From positions 124,001 through 188,000 of the forward strand of contig NZ_JASJOM010000001.1 of assembly GCF_030271255.1 (NCBI RefSeq): a stretch of 64,000 nt of DNA. The letters are read 5' to 3'. The translations under genes and the position numbers were made by a program. A model generated the notes under the pieces. That model was not told the origin of the DNA and did no database searches. It saw nothing but the letters and a program-made list of their open reading frames with translations. Positions 19,739 through 28,045 of this stretch are shown piece after piece. This DNA comes from Peribacillus folii. Its GTDB lineage: Bacteria > Bacillota > Bacilli > Bacillales > DSM-1321. The first letter of the stretch is position 1. Each line of letters begins with the position of its first letter.

Positions 19739-20090
19739 TTACTCGCGAGTTTGACGACTTTACTCGCCAATTTCCTATTTTTACTCGCGAGTTTTGGCTT
19801 TGCTTCCAGTTGGCGGCGCGTTGTTGTCCCAATTTGTGCTTATGCACGCGATTGGGAGCCGTTACTCGCGAATTTGACGGCTTTACTCGCCAATTTCCTG
19901 TTTTTACTCGCGAGTTTTGGCTTTGCTTCCAGTTGGCGGCGCGTTGTTGTCCCAATTTGTGCTTTTTGCACGCGATTGGGAGCCGTTACTCGCGAATTTG
20001 GCTACTTTACTCGCCAATTCGGCTCTTTTACTCGCCAGTTTGACGGCTTTACTCGCCAATTTCGTGCTTTTATTCGCGAATTGAGGCCTT
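19739..20090. repeat. 21-bp tandem repeat array with palindromic spacers between ruvA and bofC
   Basis: Eleven 21-bp units, each beginning TTACTCGC or a near variant, are grouped 3+3+5. Groups start at 19739, 19862 and 19986. Two nearly identical spacers of about 60 bp (19802-19861 and 19925-19985) separate them, and each contains the palindrome CCCAAT-tt-GTGC/GCAC-gcg-ATTGGG. The first two group-plus-spacer blocks form a 123/124-bp tandem duplication. Because 21 is a multiple of 3, the array is open in several frames (heptad-like FTRQFxx), but no ribosome site or start supports a gene. The rest of 19522-20230 holds the bofC terminator and otherwise nothing recognised. Confidence 0.85.
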
Positions 20091-20160
20091 TCACGTTCAA
20101 TCCCTACATATATACAATTTAATTTAATGACGAGCGAGATGAAACAATCAATATCGCATA

Positions 20161-20203
20161 AAAAAAATAGTAGGCAACCTCCATAATATCGAGGTTGCCT
20201 ACT
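20161..20203 (-). terminator. Terminator after bofC
   Basis: Stem AGTAGGCAACCTC / GAGGTTGCCTACT followed on the minus strand by ATTTTTTTA. Confidence 0.88.
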
Positions 20204-20230
20204 GTCTGAAGGCTGGGAGATCCACCCGCC

Positions 20231-20731
20231 CTAGTTTACCGAATATGGCTCATATTCTTTTATGAGCTGTTTATATTGGTCTTTATTCATGATCGGAATC
20301 CCTTTTTGCAGTTCCTCCTGCTTATATACTTCAAGTTTCCCAATGTCCAATTGGTAGAAGGTGTGAATGATTTTGGCATGCTCCGGCCTTCCGATAAAAA
20401 TGGAAAGTGTTCCATCTTCCCGCATGCCGAGATAGCCATTCGCTTTTAGGAGCGGAGAGATATCATTTTCGATTTTCTTAAGCACGATTTGCTCCTCATT
20501 TTGGTCGACCACTTTCCAGCCTTCATATTTGGACCAAAAGTCTTCCATCGACCAAATGGTTTCCGTCAATTTCTCCTCGCTTAGTTCACCATCCAAATAC
20601 ATACGCTGCAGGATGACCTTTCTCTCAATCGGATCATTTTCCTTTTTCGCAGATCCTTCAGCAAAAGCGGTTAAGCAAAATGGCATGATAAATAGGATCA
20701 AGACTAATTGGATTCTTAGTTGTTTAGTCAA
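20231..20731 (-). CDS. bofC: Bypass-of-forespore protein BofC
   Basis: Forespore-secreted regulator that restrains SpoIVB signalling to the SpoIVFA/FB/pro-SigK checkpoint. The 166-aa product has a signal peptide (QLRIQLVLILFIMPFCLTAFA), then VILQRMYLDGELSEE and a C-terminal region typical of BofC. A TTG at 20731 follows GAGGTGA at good distance. The GTG at 20740 overlaps that site. In B. subtilis bofC also lies beside ruvA. Its target system (spoIVFA/FB) is in this same window. Confidence 0.92.
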   Translation of the reverse strand: MTKQLRIQLVLILFIMPFCLTAFAEGSAKKENDPIERKVILQRMYLDGELSEEKLTETIWSMEDFWSKYEGWKVVDQNEEQIVLKKIENDISPLLKANGYLGMREDGTLSIFIGRPEHAKIIHTFYQLDIGKLEVYKQEELQKGIPIMNKDQYKQLIKEYEPYSVN

Positions 20732-20796
20732 TATACTCACCTCTTAAGGCGTTTACTTTTTAAGTAGTTTGACCTCAAACAACGTTTATTAACCAA

Positions 20797-20834
20797 AAAA
20801 ATCAAAAAGACTGACCCATCAATCGAGGTCAGTC
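20797..20834 (-). terminator. Terminator after coxA
   Basis: Stem GACTGACC / GGTCAGTC, then TTTTTGATTTTTTTGG on the minus strand. Confidence 0.85.
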
Positions 20835-20840
20835 CATGCA

Positions 20841-21446
20841 TCATTTCAGGTGATTTTCATGAATGTTAAGGTTATCGAACATATCATTCGCATCCTGGAT
20901 GATCAAGTCCCTCGTATCACCGTCACGAAGATTGTTATCAAGTGTCATGGTCCGGAAATAGACACCTTCATCGGTGGTGACTATTAAGGTCCTGCCTTTA
21001 GATAATGGTGTGATTTTTTGTTTCACTATTTCTTTGATTTCCCTAGCTTGACTGTAGTCATCAAGCAGCAAGGCAACAAGCATTTCATTCTTCATGATGA
21101 TTGCCCTGGCATCGACGACCGGATCCACGCTGTTCGCAACACTATTGGCCAGGTCTGCCAATTCGCCTTCATACGCATTATAATAGGATGATTTGGCTCG
21201 AAGCGGTTTACTTTCATGACCATGATAATTTCGATCACGCTTACTGTAAGCATCATCTTTATCATACAATCCCTGCACCATATTCTGATAATTTATGTTC
21301 CGTACCAACTGATCTTTTTCAGTGGAATGGTATCCCGTTTCATCAATGAAATTCTCGTTTTCCGCTGAATCATTAGTACCGCAACCAACCAGGCCGATGG
21401 CAGCCAATACCGTATAAAGCGGCAGTGCCCATTTAAGATTCCGCAC
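20841..21446 (-). CDS. coxA: YhcN/YlaJ-family sporulation lipoprotein, CoxA-like
   Basis: 201 aa with a lipoprotein signal ending in LVGC (Cys 22 is the lipidated residue), a low-complexity middle, and a C-terminal YhcN/YlaJ domain (about 105-200, ANSVANSVDPVVDARAIIM onward). B. subtilis CoxA (YrbB) is a cortex-associated spore protein encoded beside safA, which matches the position here. The GTG at 21446 follows GGGAGGG. The function is inferred from family and context. Confidence 0.87.
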   Translation of the reverse strand: MRNLKWALPLYTVLAAIGLVGCGTNDSAENENFIDETGYHSTEKDQLVRNINYQNMVQGLYDKDDAYSKRDRNYHGHESKPLRAKSSYYNAYEGELADLANSVANSVDPVVDARAIIMKNEMLVALLLDDYSQAREIKEIVKQKITPLSKGRTLIVTTDEGVYFRTMTLDNNLRDGDTRDLIIQDANDMFDNLNIHENHLK

Positions 21447-21547
21447 CTATGACCCTCCCATAGCAATTAATGAGCTATATTTCGCTCATAATTAGCATGG
21501 GTGTCTTCCGGCCATTGTACTCAGTTAGTTATGGCCAAAAAAACGGG

Positions 21548-22495
21548 TTATTTCCTATTCAGGGAGGAAATCTTTTTCGCTAACTTTTCATTCATCTCCA
21601 TCCGCTCTGGAAAACCTTCAACAGTAAGTTTCCAGACAGAATGTAATTGGGATGAGCTTTTATTAAGACGATTCCATTCACGGAAAATATCCGTGGGATA
21701 TGTTAAAGCATATAAAAAGGCAAGGTCTGATTCATACCTTTTCAGTTGCGGCACTTGCCACAGCATCGTTGCTGCATCACCCAAATGATGGGATATCCGG
21801 TTGGCGTATTGTAAATAATCGATGCACCGTGGGGCAATCGCCATCAAGTCAAAATCGATTAAGGTCAATGTCCCGTCTGCTTTCCGCAGGAAATTATGGT
21901 GAGCACAATCGCCATGAATGATGACTTTTTTCTCCCTGTTCCACAATGACTGGTTTTTTTCAAACCCTTCTAAGGACCACTCCCCCCATTTAATCCATTC
22001 CTTGATGATATCCTCCGAAACATATTGGCGAACATAAGTGAAATTTTTTTTAAATAAAGATAGTCGTTCCCGCCATTTTTTGGCCTGATCGAATAGAGGT
22101 GCTTTTATGGAAAGGTTTTCAGACACATCATGGAAGCTTTCCAATAACTCGATCCCCTCCAAGCGGTCCTTGTGATGGGAAAAGCGAAATTTCTTCTTGC
22201 TTGGTTGAAAGTAGTCCATACTGCCGTACCATTTCCCTTTGAATTGAAAGGGCATTAAATTTTGGTGAATATTGTACGTTTGATCAAATCCCTTTTGCCT
22301 TAACAAAGATGTCAATTCTCTTTGCCTATCCCACTTCTCAAAACTGTCGAACCCCTTGAGAATCATTGGAGGACCTTTTTCGAAAGTCAGTAAATAGACA
22401 CTGCTTTGAAGATGATGGATACTCTTTGGCTTACGATTTAAATAAGAGAGGAGACGAGTGTTAAAAACACTGTCTCCTTGATAATTAGTAGTCAT
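21548..22495 (-). CDS. CotS/YsxE-like phosphotransferase-fold protein coupled to safA
   Basis: 315-aa aminoglycoside-phosphotransferase/choline-kinase fold protein. It has a nucleotide-site lysine in MILKG (about Lys 47), the catalytic loop IIHGDCAHHNF (His-Gly-Asp at 194-196, Asn 201) and the metal motif LIDFD (214-216). The kinase residues are therefore intact. The ATG at 22495 lies inside the safA stop region (11-bp overlap), so it is translationally coupled to safA. I infer a spore coat role like CotS/CotI/YsxE. The substrate is unknown. YsxE in this same window is a related but degenerate protein. Confidence 0.8.
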   Translation of the reverse strand: MTTNYQGDSVFNTRLLSYLNRKPKSIHHLQSSVYLLTFEKGPPMILKGFDSFEKWDRQRELTSLLRQKGFDQTYNIHQNLMPFQFKGKWYGSMDYFQPSKKKFRFSHHKDRLEGIELLESFHDVSENLSIKAPLFDQAKKWRERLSLFKKNFTYVRQYVSEDIIKEWIKWGEWSLEGFEKNQSLWNREKKVIIHGDCAHHNFLRKADGTLTLIDFDLMAIAPRCIDYLQYANRISHHLGDAATMLWQVPQLKRYESDLAFLYALTYPTDIFREWNRLNKSSSQLHSVWKLTVEGFPERMEMNEKLAKKISSLNRK

Positions 22496-24920
22496 CGCTT
22501 TCATCTGCATATGTCGGCATCCCAAATGTTTCAGGCGCACGAACGCCCCCGAATTGGCCTGGCTGGCCTCCCATTTGTCCAGGTAACATGGCTTCCGGAT
22601 GCCCCCCAAGCTGATTGCGCATCATCATGCCTGGCTGGCCTCCATAAGGACCGCCGATCATTCTGGGCTGACCTCCGTCTTGACCGCCCATCATGCCTGG
22701 TTGACCTCCATAAGGCCCGCCCATCATGCCCGGCTGACCTCCGTTTTGACCGCCCATCATGCCCGGCTGGCCTCCGTTTTGACCGCCCATCATCATGCCT
22801 GGCTGGCCTCCGTTTTGGCCGCCCATCATGCCCGGCTGACCTCCGTTTTGACCGCCCATCATGCCCGGCTGGCCTCCGTTTTGACCGCCCATCATCATGA
22901 CCGGCTGGCCTCCGTTTTGACCGCCCATCATGATGACCGGCTGGCCTCCGTTTTGACCGCCTATCATGCCTGGCTGGCCTCCGTTTTGACTGCCCATCAT
23001 GCCTGGCTGGCCTCCGTTTTGACTGCCCATCATGCCTGGCTGGCCTCCGTTTTGGCCGCCCATCATCATGCCTGGCTGGCCTCCGTTTTGGCCGCCCATC
23101 ATGCCCGGCTGGCCTCCGTTTTGACTGCCCATCATGCCTGGCTGGCCTCCGTTTTGGCCGCCCATCATCATGCCTGGCTGGCCTCCGTTTTGGCCGCCCA
23201 TCATGCCTGGCTGGCCTCCGTTTTGGCCGCCCATCATCATGCCTGGCTGGCCTCCGTTTTGACCGCCCATCATCATGCCTGGCTGGCCTCCGTTTTGACC
23301 GCCCATCATCATGACCGGCTGGCCTCCGTTTTGGCCGCCCATCATCATGCCTGGCTGGCCTCCGTTTTGGCCGCCCATCATCATGCCCGGCTGGCCTCCG
23401 TTTTGACCGCCCATCATCATGCCTGGCTGGCCTCCGTTTTGACCGCCCATCATCATGCCCGGCTGGCCTCCGTTTTGGCCGCCCATCATCATGCCCGGCT
23501 GGCCTCCGTTTTGGCCGCCCATCATCATGCCTGGCTGGCCTCCGTTTTGGCCTGGCATCACGAAGGCTTCATATTGTTGGCCATGATCCGATTCAGTTGA
23601 TTCTGTTTCATGTGGATATGGCTGACTCCCCATCTGCGGATAGGCGCCAAAATTCGGGTCATGATATGGCTGCTGTGATGGATATTGTGGATACTCAGGC
23701 TGGTGATACTCGTTGACATTCGGTTGATACTGCCCTTTCACGTCCGGTCCATACGTTCCAAGCAGCCCTTTGTTGCAACCGCAATCTTCGTCATCATCAT
23801 CTGCGGATTGTATATTTTGCTGTGAATGATTATGTTGGTTGTATGAGGATGGCGATTCGTTAGGTGACTCATGGTCTTGTTGCATATATGAACCTGCTGC
23901 TTGAGGCTGCTGTCCCATCCCTCCATAAAAATGGTGCGGCATCGGTGCAGATGCTTGATATGGATAATATTGTTGCTGGCTGTATGGATTCATGGTCGCA
24001 CCTTGAACGTATCCCTGACCCATCGATTGCGAGTCAGGAGATTCTCCCCAGACCTCAGAACTTTCTTCCATCATTTGATACCCTTGTGATCCCGGGTTTT
24101 CATAGCCGCCATGATATGGGGCTTGCATCCCCTGCATCGGCATATGCGCCCATGGCGGAGGCTGCATGCTATAGCCGGTTCCTGGCATGATTGGCGTCAT
24201 GGGGATGCAATCATCCACAGGCTCACAATACTCCTGAGTCGGTGAAACGGCGGGCTTCTTCTTCTTTTTCTTAGTTGCGGCCGGTTCTTCCTTTTTCTTC
24301 GGTAATGGCGGCGGTGCAGGCGGCTTTTGCACACTCATGTTGGTCATGTTGACCATATAATAATTATTGATATCGATTTCAGGTATGACCGGTTTCGGTA
24401 CAGGAACTTCCTTTGGAATGATTATTTGCTTTTCTTTCACGATCGGCTTTGGCTGTTCTTTGATTGGTGCTTGGTACTTCGGCTGTTCTTTGACTGGCTG
24501 CTGATACTTTGGCTGCTCTTTGATCGGCGCTTGGTATTTCGGCTGTTCTTTGATTGGCTGCTGATACTTCGGCTGCTCTTTGATCGGCGCTTGGTATTTT
24601 GGCTGTTCTTTGATTGGCTGCTGATACTTCGGCTGCTCTTTCATCGGTGGTTGTTGCATCATTTGCTGCTCTTTCATCGGTGCAGGCTGTGCTGGATACG
24701 GTTGAACCTGGGATTCTTTCACTCCCATATGAATGTTGGGCTTAATCGTTTCTTTTATTACTGCTCCGGTTGTTCCTGGGATTTTAATTTTCATTCCCGG
24801 CATCATCATGTCCGGGTTGCTTAATTGTGCGTTCACTTTTTTAAGTTCTTCAAAACTGACGCCGTATTTTTTAGCGAGTTTCCAAAGTGTATCGCCTTTT
24901 TGGACTATATGAATTTTCAC
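22485..24920 (-). CDS. safA: Spore coat/cortex morphogenetic protein SafA (LysM), repeat-expanded
   Basis: Organises inner-coat assembly at the cortex-coat interface and binds SpoVID in B. subtilis. The 811-aa product starts with a LysM domain (about 1-47, HIVQKGDTLWKLAKKYGVSF). A tract of about eight KEQPKYQ-type repeats follows (about 80-150), then a Pro-rich linker and a Tyr/Gln/Met-rich region. About 27 repeats of 11-12 residues (GGQNGGQPGMMM and variants) cover nucleotides about 22,620-23,560. A GTG start at 24920 follows AGGAGGGG. The product is much longer than B. subtilis SafA (about 390 aa). It is followed by the kinase-fold gene and coxA. Confidence 0.93.
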   Translation of the reverse strand: MKIHIVQKGDTLWKLAKKYGVSFEELKKVNAQLSNPDMMMPGMKIKIPGTTGAVIKETIKPNIHMGVKESQVQPYPAQPAPMKEQQMMQQPPMKEQPKYQQPIKEQPKYQAPIKEQPKYQQPIKEQPKYQAPIKEQPKYQQPVKEQPKYQAPIKEQPKPIVKEKQIIIPKEVPVPKPVIPEIDINNYYMVNMTNMSVQKPPAPPPLPKKKEEPAATKKKKKKPAVSPTQEYCEPVDDCIPMTPIMPGTGYSMQPPPWAHMPMQGMQAPYHGGYENPGSQGYQMMEESSEVWGESPDSQSMGQGYVQGATMNPYSQQQYYPYQASAPMPHHFYGGMGQQPQAAGSYMQQDHESPNESPSSYNQHNHSQQNIQSADDDDEDCGCNKGLLGTYGPDVKGQYQPNVNEYHQPEYPQYPSQQPYHDPNFGAYPQMGSQPYPHETESTESDHGQQYEAFVMPGQNGGQPGMMMGGQNGGQPGMMMGGQNGGQPGMMMGGQNGGQPGMMMGGQNGGQPGMMMGGQNGGQPGMMMGGQNGGQPVMMMGGQNGGQPGMMMGGQNGGQPGMMMGGQNGGQPGMMGGQNGGQPGMMMGGQNGGQPGMMGSQNGGQPGMMGGQNGGQPGMMMGGQNGGQPGMMGSQNGGQPGMMGSQNGGQPGMIGGQNGGQPVIMMGGQNGGQPVMMMGGQNGGQPGMMGGQNGGQPGMMGGQNGGQPGMMMGGQNGGQPGMMGGQNGGQPGMMGGPYGGQPGMMGGQDGGQPRMIGGPYGGQPGMMMRNQLGGHPEAMLPGQMGGQPGQFGGVRAPETFGMPTYADESDDY
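22620..23560 (-). repeat. 33/36-bp coding minisatellite in safA
   Basis: About 27 tandem in-frame copies of a 33- or 36-bp unit encode GGQNGGQPGMM(M). The units differ mainly by one Met codon, occasional GS/GP/IG variants and synonymous changes (GGCTGGCCT or GGCTGACCT on the plus strand). Copies drift toward the C-terminal end. The repeat also keeps the antisense strand open. Confidence 0.92.
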
Positions 24921-25178
24921 GCTATTAACCCCTCCTGTGCATATGTCCATATATACTATGATGTAGTGGGTGAATTGCTATTATTTTTTATCATGAAAAC
25001 TTATGCATCCAAGAGGACTTTTATGAGTGGATGGATGATTTTGGGACACCGATCCCGCATTCTTCCGGAAGTTTTCTTCCTTTAACCTCCTGTCTAACCT
25101 CAAGGATTTCCGGGTATAAGAAAGTAAATGGTCCATGGACCATGACTTGCACTTATATTCATACTGGGAGGAATGTTA

Positions 25179-26024
25179 ATGAAATGGAAAGGACGGCAGG
25201 GCAGTTCGAATGTCGAGGATAAAAGGGGGATGAGCGGCAAAGGGATGGCTGGCATCGGCGGCGGTGTCGGATTGATTATCGTTTTGATCTTGACACTGCT
25301 GGGCGGTAATCCCAGTGAGCTGTTAGGCGGCTTGACCTCCGATGATTCAGGGAGCGGCGGCACGTATGTGGAAAGTGATGAAGAGAAGGAGCTTGCACAG
25401 TTTGTATCAGTCGTCCTGGCAGATACGGAGCGGGTCTGGACGGAGGAATTCCGGAAAAACGGCTTGAATTATGAAGAACCGACTCTTGTCCTGTACTCAG
25501 GAAGTGTGCAATCGGCATGCGGTATCGCAGGTTCTTCAGTGGGGCCGTTTTATTGTCCCGGTGATAGGAAGCTATACATCGACCTTAGTTTTTATCAAGA
25601 GTTGAAGGAAGAATTCCAGGCACCAGGGGATTTTGCGATGGCTTATGTCATTGCTCATGAAGTCGGACACCACGTCCAGACACTGTTGGGAACGACGGAA
25701 AAGTTCATGCCCGATCGTTCAAAGGTCAGTAAAACCGATTATAATCAGTATTCTGTCAGGCTTGAATTACAGGCCGATTATTTAGCAGGAGTTTGGGCAC
25801 ATCATGTCCAGGGAGAGAATCTGCTTGAGGAAGGCGACCTTGACGAGGCATTGAATGCAGCCAGCGGTGTGGGAGATGACTCCATCCAGAAAAAGGCGCA
25901 AGGCTACGCAGTTCCCGACAGCTTCACTCACGGCACCTCCGAACAACGGAAACGTTGGTTCCGTAAAGGGTTTGAATCTGGAGATATGAATAAAGGCAAT
26001 ACCTTTGAAACGAGAAATCTTTAA
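25179..26024 (+). CDS. Neutral zinc metallopeptidase, YpfJ family
   Basis: 281 aa with one N-terminal membrane helix (GVGLIIVLILTLLGG) and an extracytoplasmic peptidase domain. It has the zinc motif HEVGHH (about 162-167) and a paired Cys (ACGIAG and YCPG) typical of the YpfJ/neutral zinc metallopeptidase family. The downstream LQADYLAGVWAHH segment supplies the third ligand region. The ATG at 25179 is 6 nt after GGGAGG. An ATG at 25173 abuts the site. Substrate unknown. It lies on the opposite strand between nadA and safA, which are adjacent in B. subtilis, so it is an insertion relative to that order. Confidence 0.87.
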   Translation: MKWKGRQGSSNVEDKRGMSGKGMAGIGGGVGLIIVLILTLLGGNPSELLGGLTSDDSGSGGTYVESDEEKELAQFVSVVLADTERVWTEEFRKNGLNYEEPTLVLYSGSVQSACGIAGSSVGPFYCPGDRKLYIDLSFYQELKEEFQAPGDFAMAYVIAHEVGHHVQTLLGTTEKFMPDRSKVSKTDYNQYSVRLELQADYLAGVWAHHVQGENLLEEGDLDEALNAASGVGDDSIQKKAQGYAVPDSFTHGTSEQRKRWFRKGFESGDMNKGNTFETRNL

Positions 26025-26042
26025 CACGTACGGATGATACAT

Positions 26043-26072
26043 AAAAAGGGGGCTGCAAAAACCCCCTTTTTC
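26043..26072. terminator. Bidirectional terminator between the metallopeptidase and nadA
   Basis: Stem AAAAAGGGGG / CCCCCTTTTT with a ten-base loop. It suits both converging genes. Confidence 0.88.
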
Positions 26073-26090
26073 TATTGCCCGAAAAACGCG

Positions 26091-27197
26091 TCATGCCCTT
26101 TCAAGCATTCGATTCAAAGCAAGGATGGCATCATCCGCAATCTTCCTTTCCACTTTTATCGGGTTGATGATTTGACCTGCTTCAATCGATTCAAGTGCCC
26201 ATAGCAGATGCGGTAAATCAATTCGATTCATCGTCAGGCAAGGACACATATTCGGATTCAAGGAGATGATTTGCTTATCTGGGTTATTGGCGATTAGTCG
26301 CTTGACAAGGTTCATTTCGGTGCCGATTGCCCAAGAGCTTCCCGCTTGTGCCTTTTCGATCATATCAATGATATAAGATGTCGAACCGGCATAATCAGAC
26401 ATGGCAACCACTTCCCGGCGGCATTCGGGATGGACGATGATATTCATGGCAGGCTGTTCCTTCCTAAGTGCTTCAACATTCGCCGTCGTGAAATTTTCAT
26501 GGACCGAACAATGCCCTTTCCATAGAAGCACCTTCAGATCCTTTCGTTCACCCTCATGAATCAATTCCTCCTTATGCGGATCCCAAACAGCCATTTCATT
26601 CAATGGGATGCCGATATCGAAGGCTGTGTTCCTGCCAAGATGCTGATCGGGCAGAAACAAGATCCGTTCTTTTTGCTTAAGGGCCCAGGAGACCATCTCT
26701 TGGGCATTTGAAGAAGTCACCGTGGCTCCGCCATTCTTACCGACAAATGCTTTGATGGCCGCAGTCGAGTTAACGTAAGTAAGCGGAAGGATCGAATCGC
26801 CAAATAATTGCTGAAGCTTTGTCCATGCTCGTTCCGTTTGATCGATATCCGCCATATCTGCCATCGAACAGCCGGCACGCATGTCAGGCAGAATGACGGT
26901 CTGAGTTTCTCCTGTCAAAATATCGGCCGTTTCGGCCATGAAATGCACGCCGCAAAACACGATATAATCCGCTTCACGATTTCGAGCCGAAAGCTGGGCC
27001 AGCTGAAGCGAATCGCCCGTCACATCGGAAAAGCGGATTACTTCCTCCCGTTGATAATGATGACCAGGTATATAAAGCCGGCTACCTAAGCGCTTTTTTA
27101 TCTCCCATACCGCCTTCTCCATCTCCCCCGCTGACATCGCTTTATATTTTTCAGGAAGTGCATTCCCTGCTGTGCCAGCCATCTCCAATATATTCAT
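26091..27197 (-). CDS. nadA: Quinolinate synthase NadA
   Basis: A [4Fe-4S] enzyme that condenses iminoaspartate with dihydroxyacetone phosphate to quinolinate. The product is 368 aa, as in B. subtilis. The three cluster ligands known for the family are present at Cys 110, Cys 230 and Cys 320, and a CPC pair (318/320) is visible. The ATG overlaps the nadC stop (ATGA), so the gene is coupled to nadC. It is the last gene of the nadB-nadC-nadA operon. Confidence 0.97.
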   Translation of the reverse strand: MNILEMAGTAGNALPEKYKAMSAGEMEKAVWEIKKRLGSRLYIPGHHYQREEVIRFSDVTGDSLQLAQLSARNREADYIVFCGVHFMAETADILTGETQTVILPDMRAGCSMADMADIDQTERAWTKLQQLFGDSILPLTYVNSTAAIKAFVGKNGGATVTSSNAQEMVSWALKQKERILFLPDQHLGRNTAFDIGIPLNEMAVWDPHKEELIHEGERKDLKVLLWKGHCSVHENFTTANVEALRKEQPAMNIIVHPECRREVVAMSDYAGSTSYIIDMIEKAQAGSSWAIGTEMNLVKRLIANNPDKQIISLNPNMCPCLTMNRIDLPHLLWALESIEAGQIINPIKVERKIADDAILALNRMLERA

Positions 27198-28045
27198 TTC
27201 AAAACCCCCTCACGTTCTGTAACCTTTGCGCTGATATCCAGGGCCCGGACGCTATGCGTCAGACTGCCCAACGATATGTAATCCACCCCTGTTTCGCGAT
27301 ATGCAGCTAAATTGCCCAGCGTAATTCCCCCGGAAGCTTCCGTAATGATATGGTCCGGAACGGATTTGACCCACTGCTTGATTTCGTCAGGACTCCTGTT
27401 ATCGAACATGATGATATCCACACCGGCTTCAACAGCCTCGAGAACTTGCTTCAGTGACTCCGTTTCAACCTCCACCTTCCATGCATGCCCCAATTTTGCT
27501 TTGACCGCTTGAACTGCGTTCGTTATCGAACCTGCAAAAGCGATATGATTGTCTTTGATCATGACGGCATCATACAAACCATTTCGGTGATTGAAGGCGC
27601 CTCCCGAGCGGACCGCGTATTTTTCCAGCATCCGCAGGCCAGGCGTGGTTTTCCTTGTGTCACATGCCCTCGTCTTCGTTCCCGCTAAGATCAACGCAGC
27701 TTCACGAGCAAGCGTGGCAATTCCGGACATGCGCTGCACCAAATTCAAAACCACCCTTTCCCCCTTTAATAGCGACGCCATATTGCCGGTCATTCGTGCA
27801 AGCTTTTGACCTGTTTCGAACACTTCACCATCCTGGACATGCAGGGTCACCTCAATTTGGTTATCCAACAGGGAAAAGCCTGTCGTGATGACGTCGCTTC
27901 CGCTAAAAACCCCGCCTTCTTTTGCAATGAATGTCAAGGTACCTTGTTTTGTTTGGCCAAAAATGGTATCACTCGTTACATCATATTCTCCTATATCCTC
28001 GATCAAAAAATGCTCCAGCATTTGCTTAAGCTTCAATATATTCAT
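27194..28045 (-). CDS. nadC: Nicotinate-nucleotide pyrophosphorylase (carboxylating) NadC
   Basis: Converts quinolinate and PRPP to nicotinate mononucleotide. The 283-aa product carries the family stretches [19 protein letters not shown] and [15 protein letters not shown], and a C-terminal ASGGI phosphate-binding loop. It overlaps nadB by 20 bp and nadA by 4 bp. Confidence 0.97.
   Translation of the reverse strand: MNILKLKQMLEHFLIEDIGEYDVTSDTIFGQTKQGTLTFIAKEGGVFSGSDVITTGFSLLDNQIEVTLHVQDGEVFETGQKLARMTGNMASLLKGERVVLNLVQRMSGIATLAREAALILAGTKTRACDTRKTTPGLRMLEKYAVRSGGAFNHRNGLYDAVMIKDNHIAFAGSITNAVQAVKAKLGHAWKVEVETESLKQVLEAVEAGVDIIMFDNRSPDEIKQWVKSVPDHIITEASGGITLGNLAAYRETGVDYISLGSLTHSVRALDISAKVTEREGVLK

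Noticed and set aside
19739-20090. CRISPR array
   Set aside because: Units are contiguous 21-mers, the two spacers are nearly identical to each other, and no cas gene is present in the window.
19728-20122. Three overlapping frames of 75-123 codons in the 21-bp repeat array
   Set aside because: The period is a multiple of three, so all frames stay open by default. No ribosome site or promoter supports translation on either strand.
22599-23600. Plus-strand 333-codon frame rich in His/Ala/Ser/Val opposite safA
   Set aside because: It exists only because the in-frame repeats of safA keep the antisense strand open. It has no ribosome site, and the sense strand encodes a clear LysM protein.
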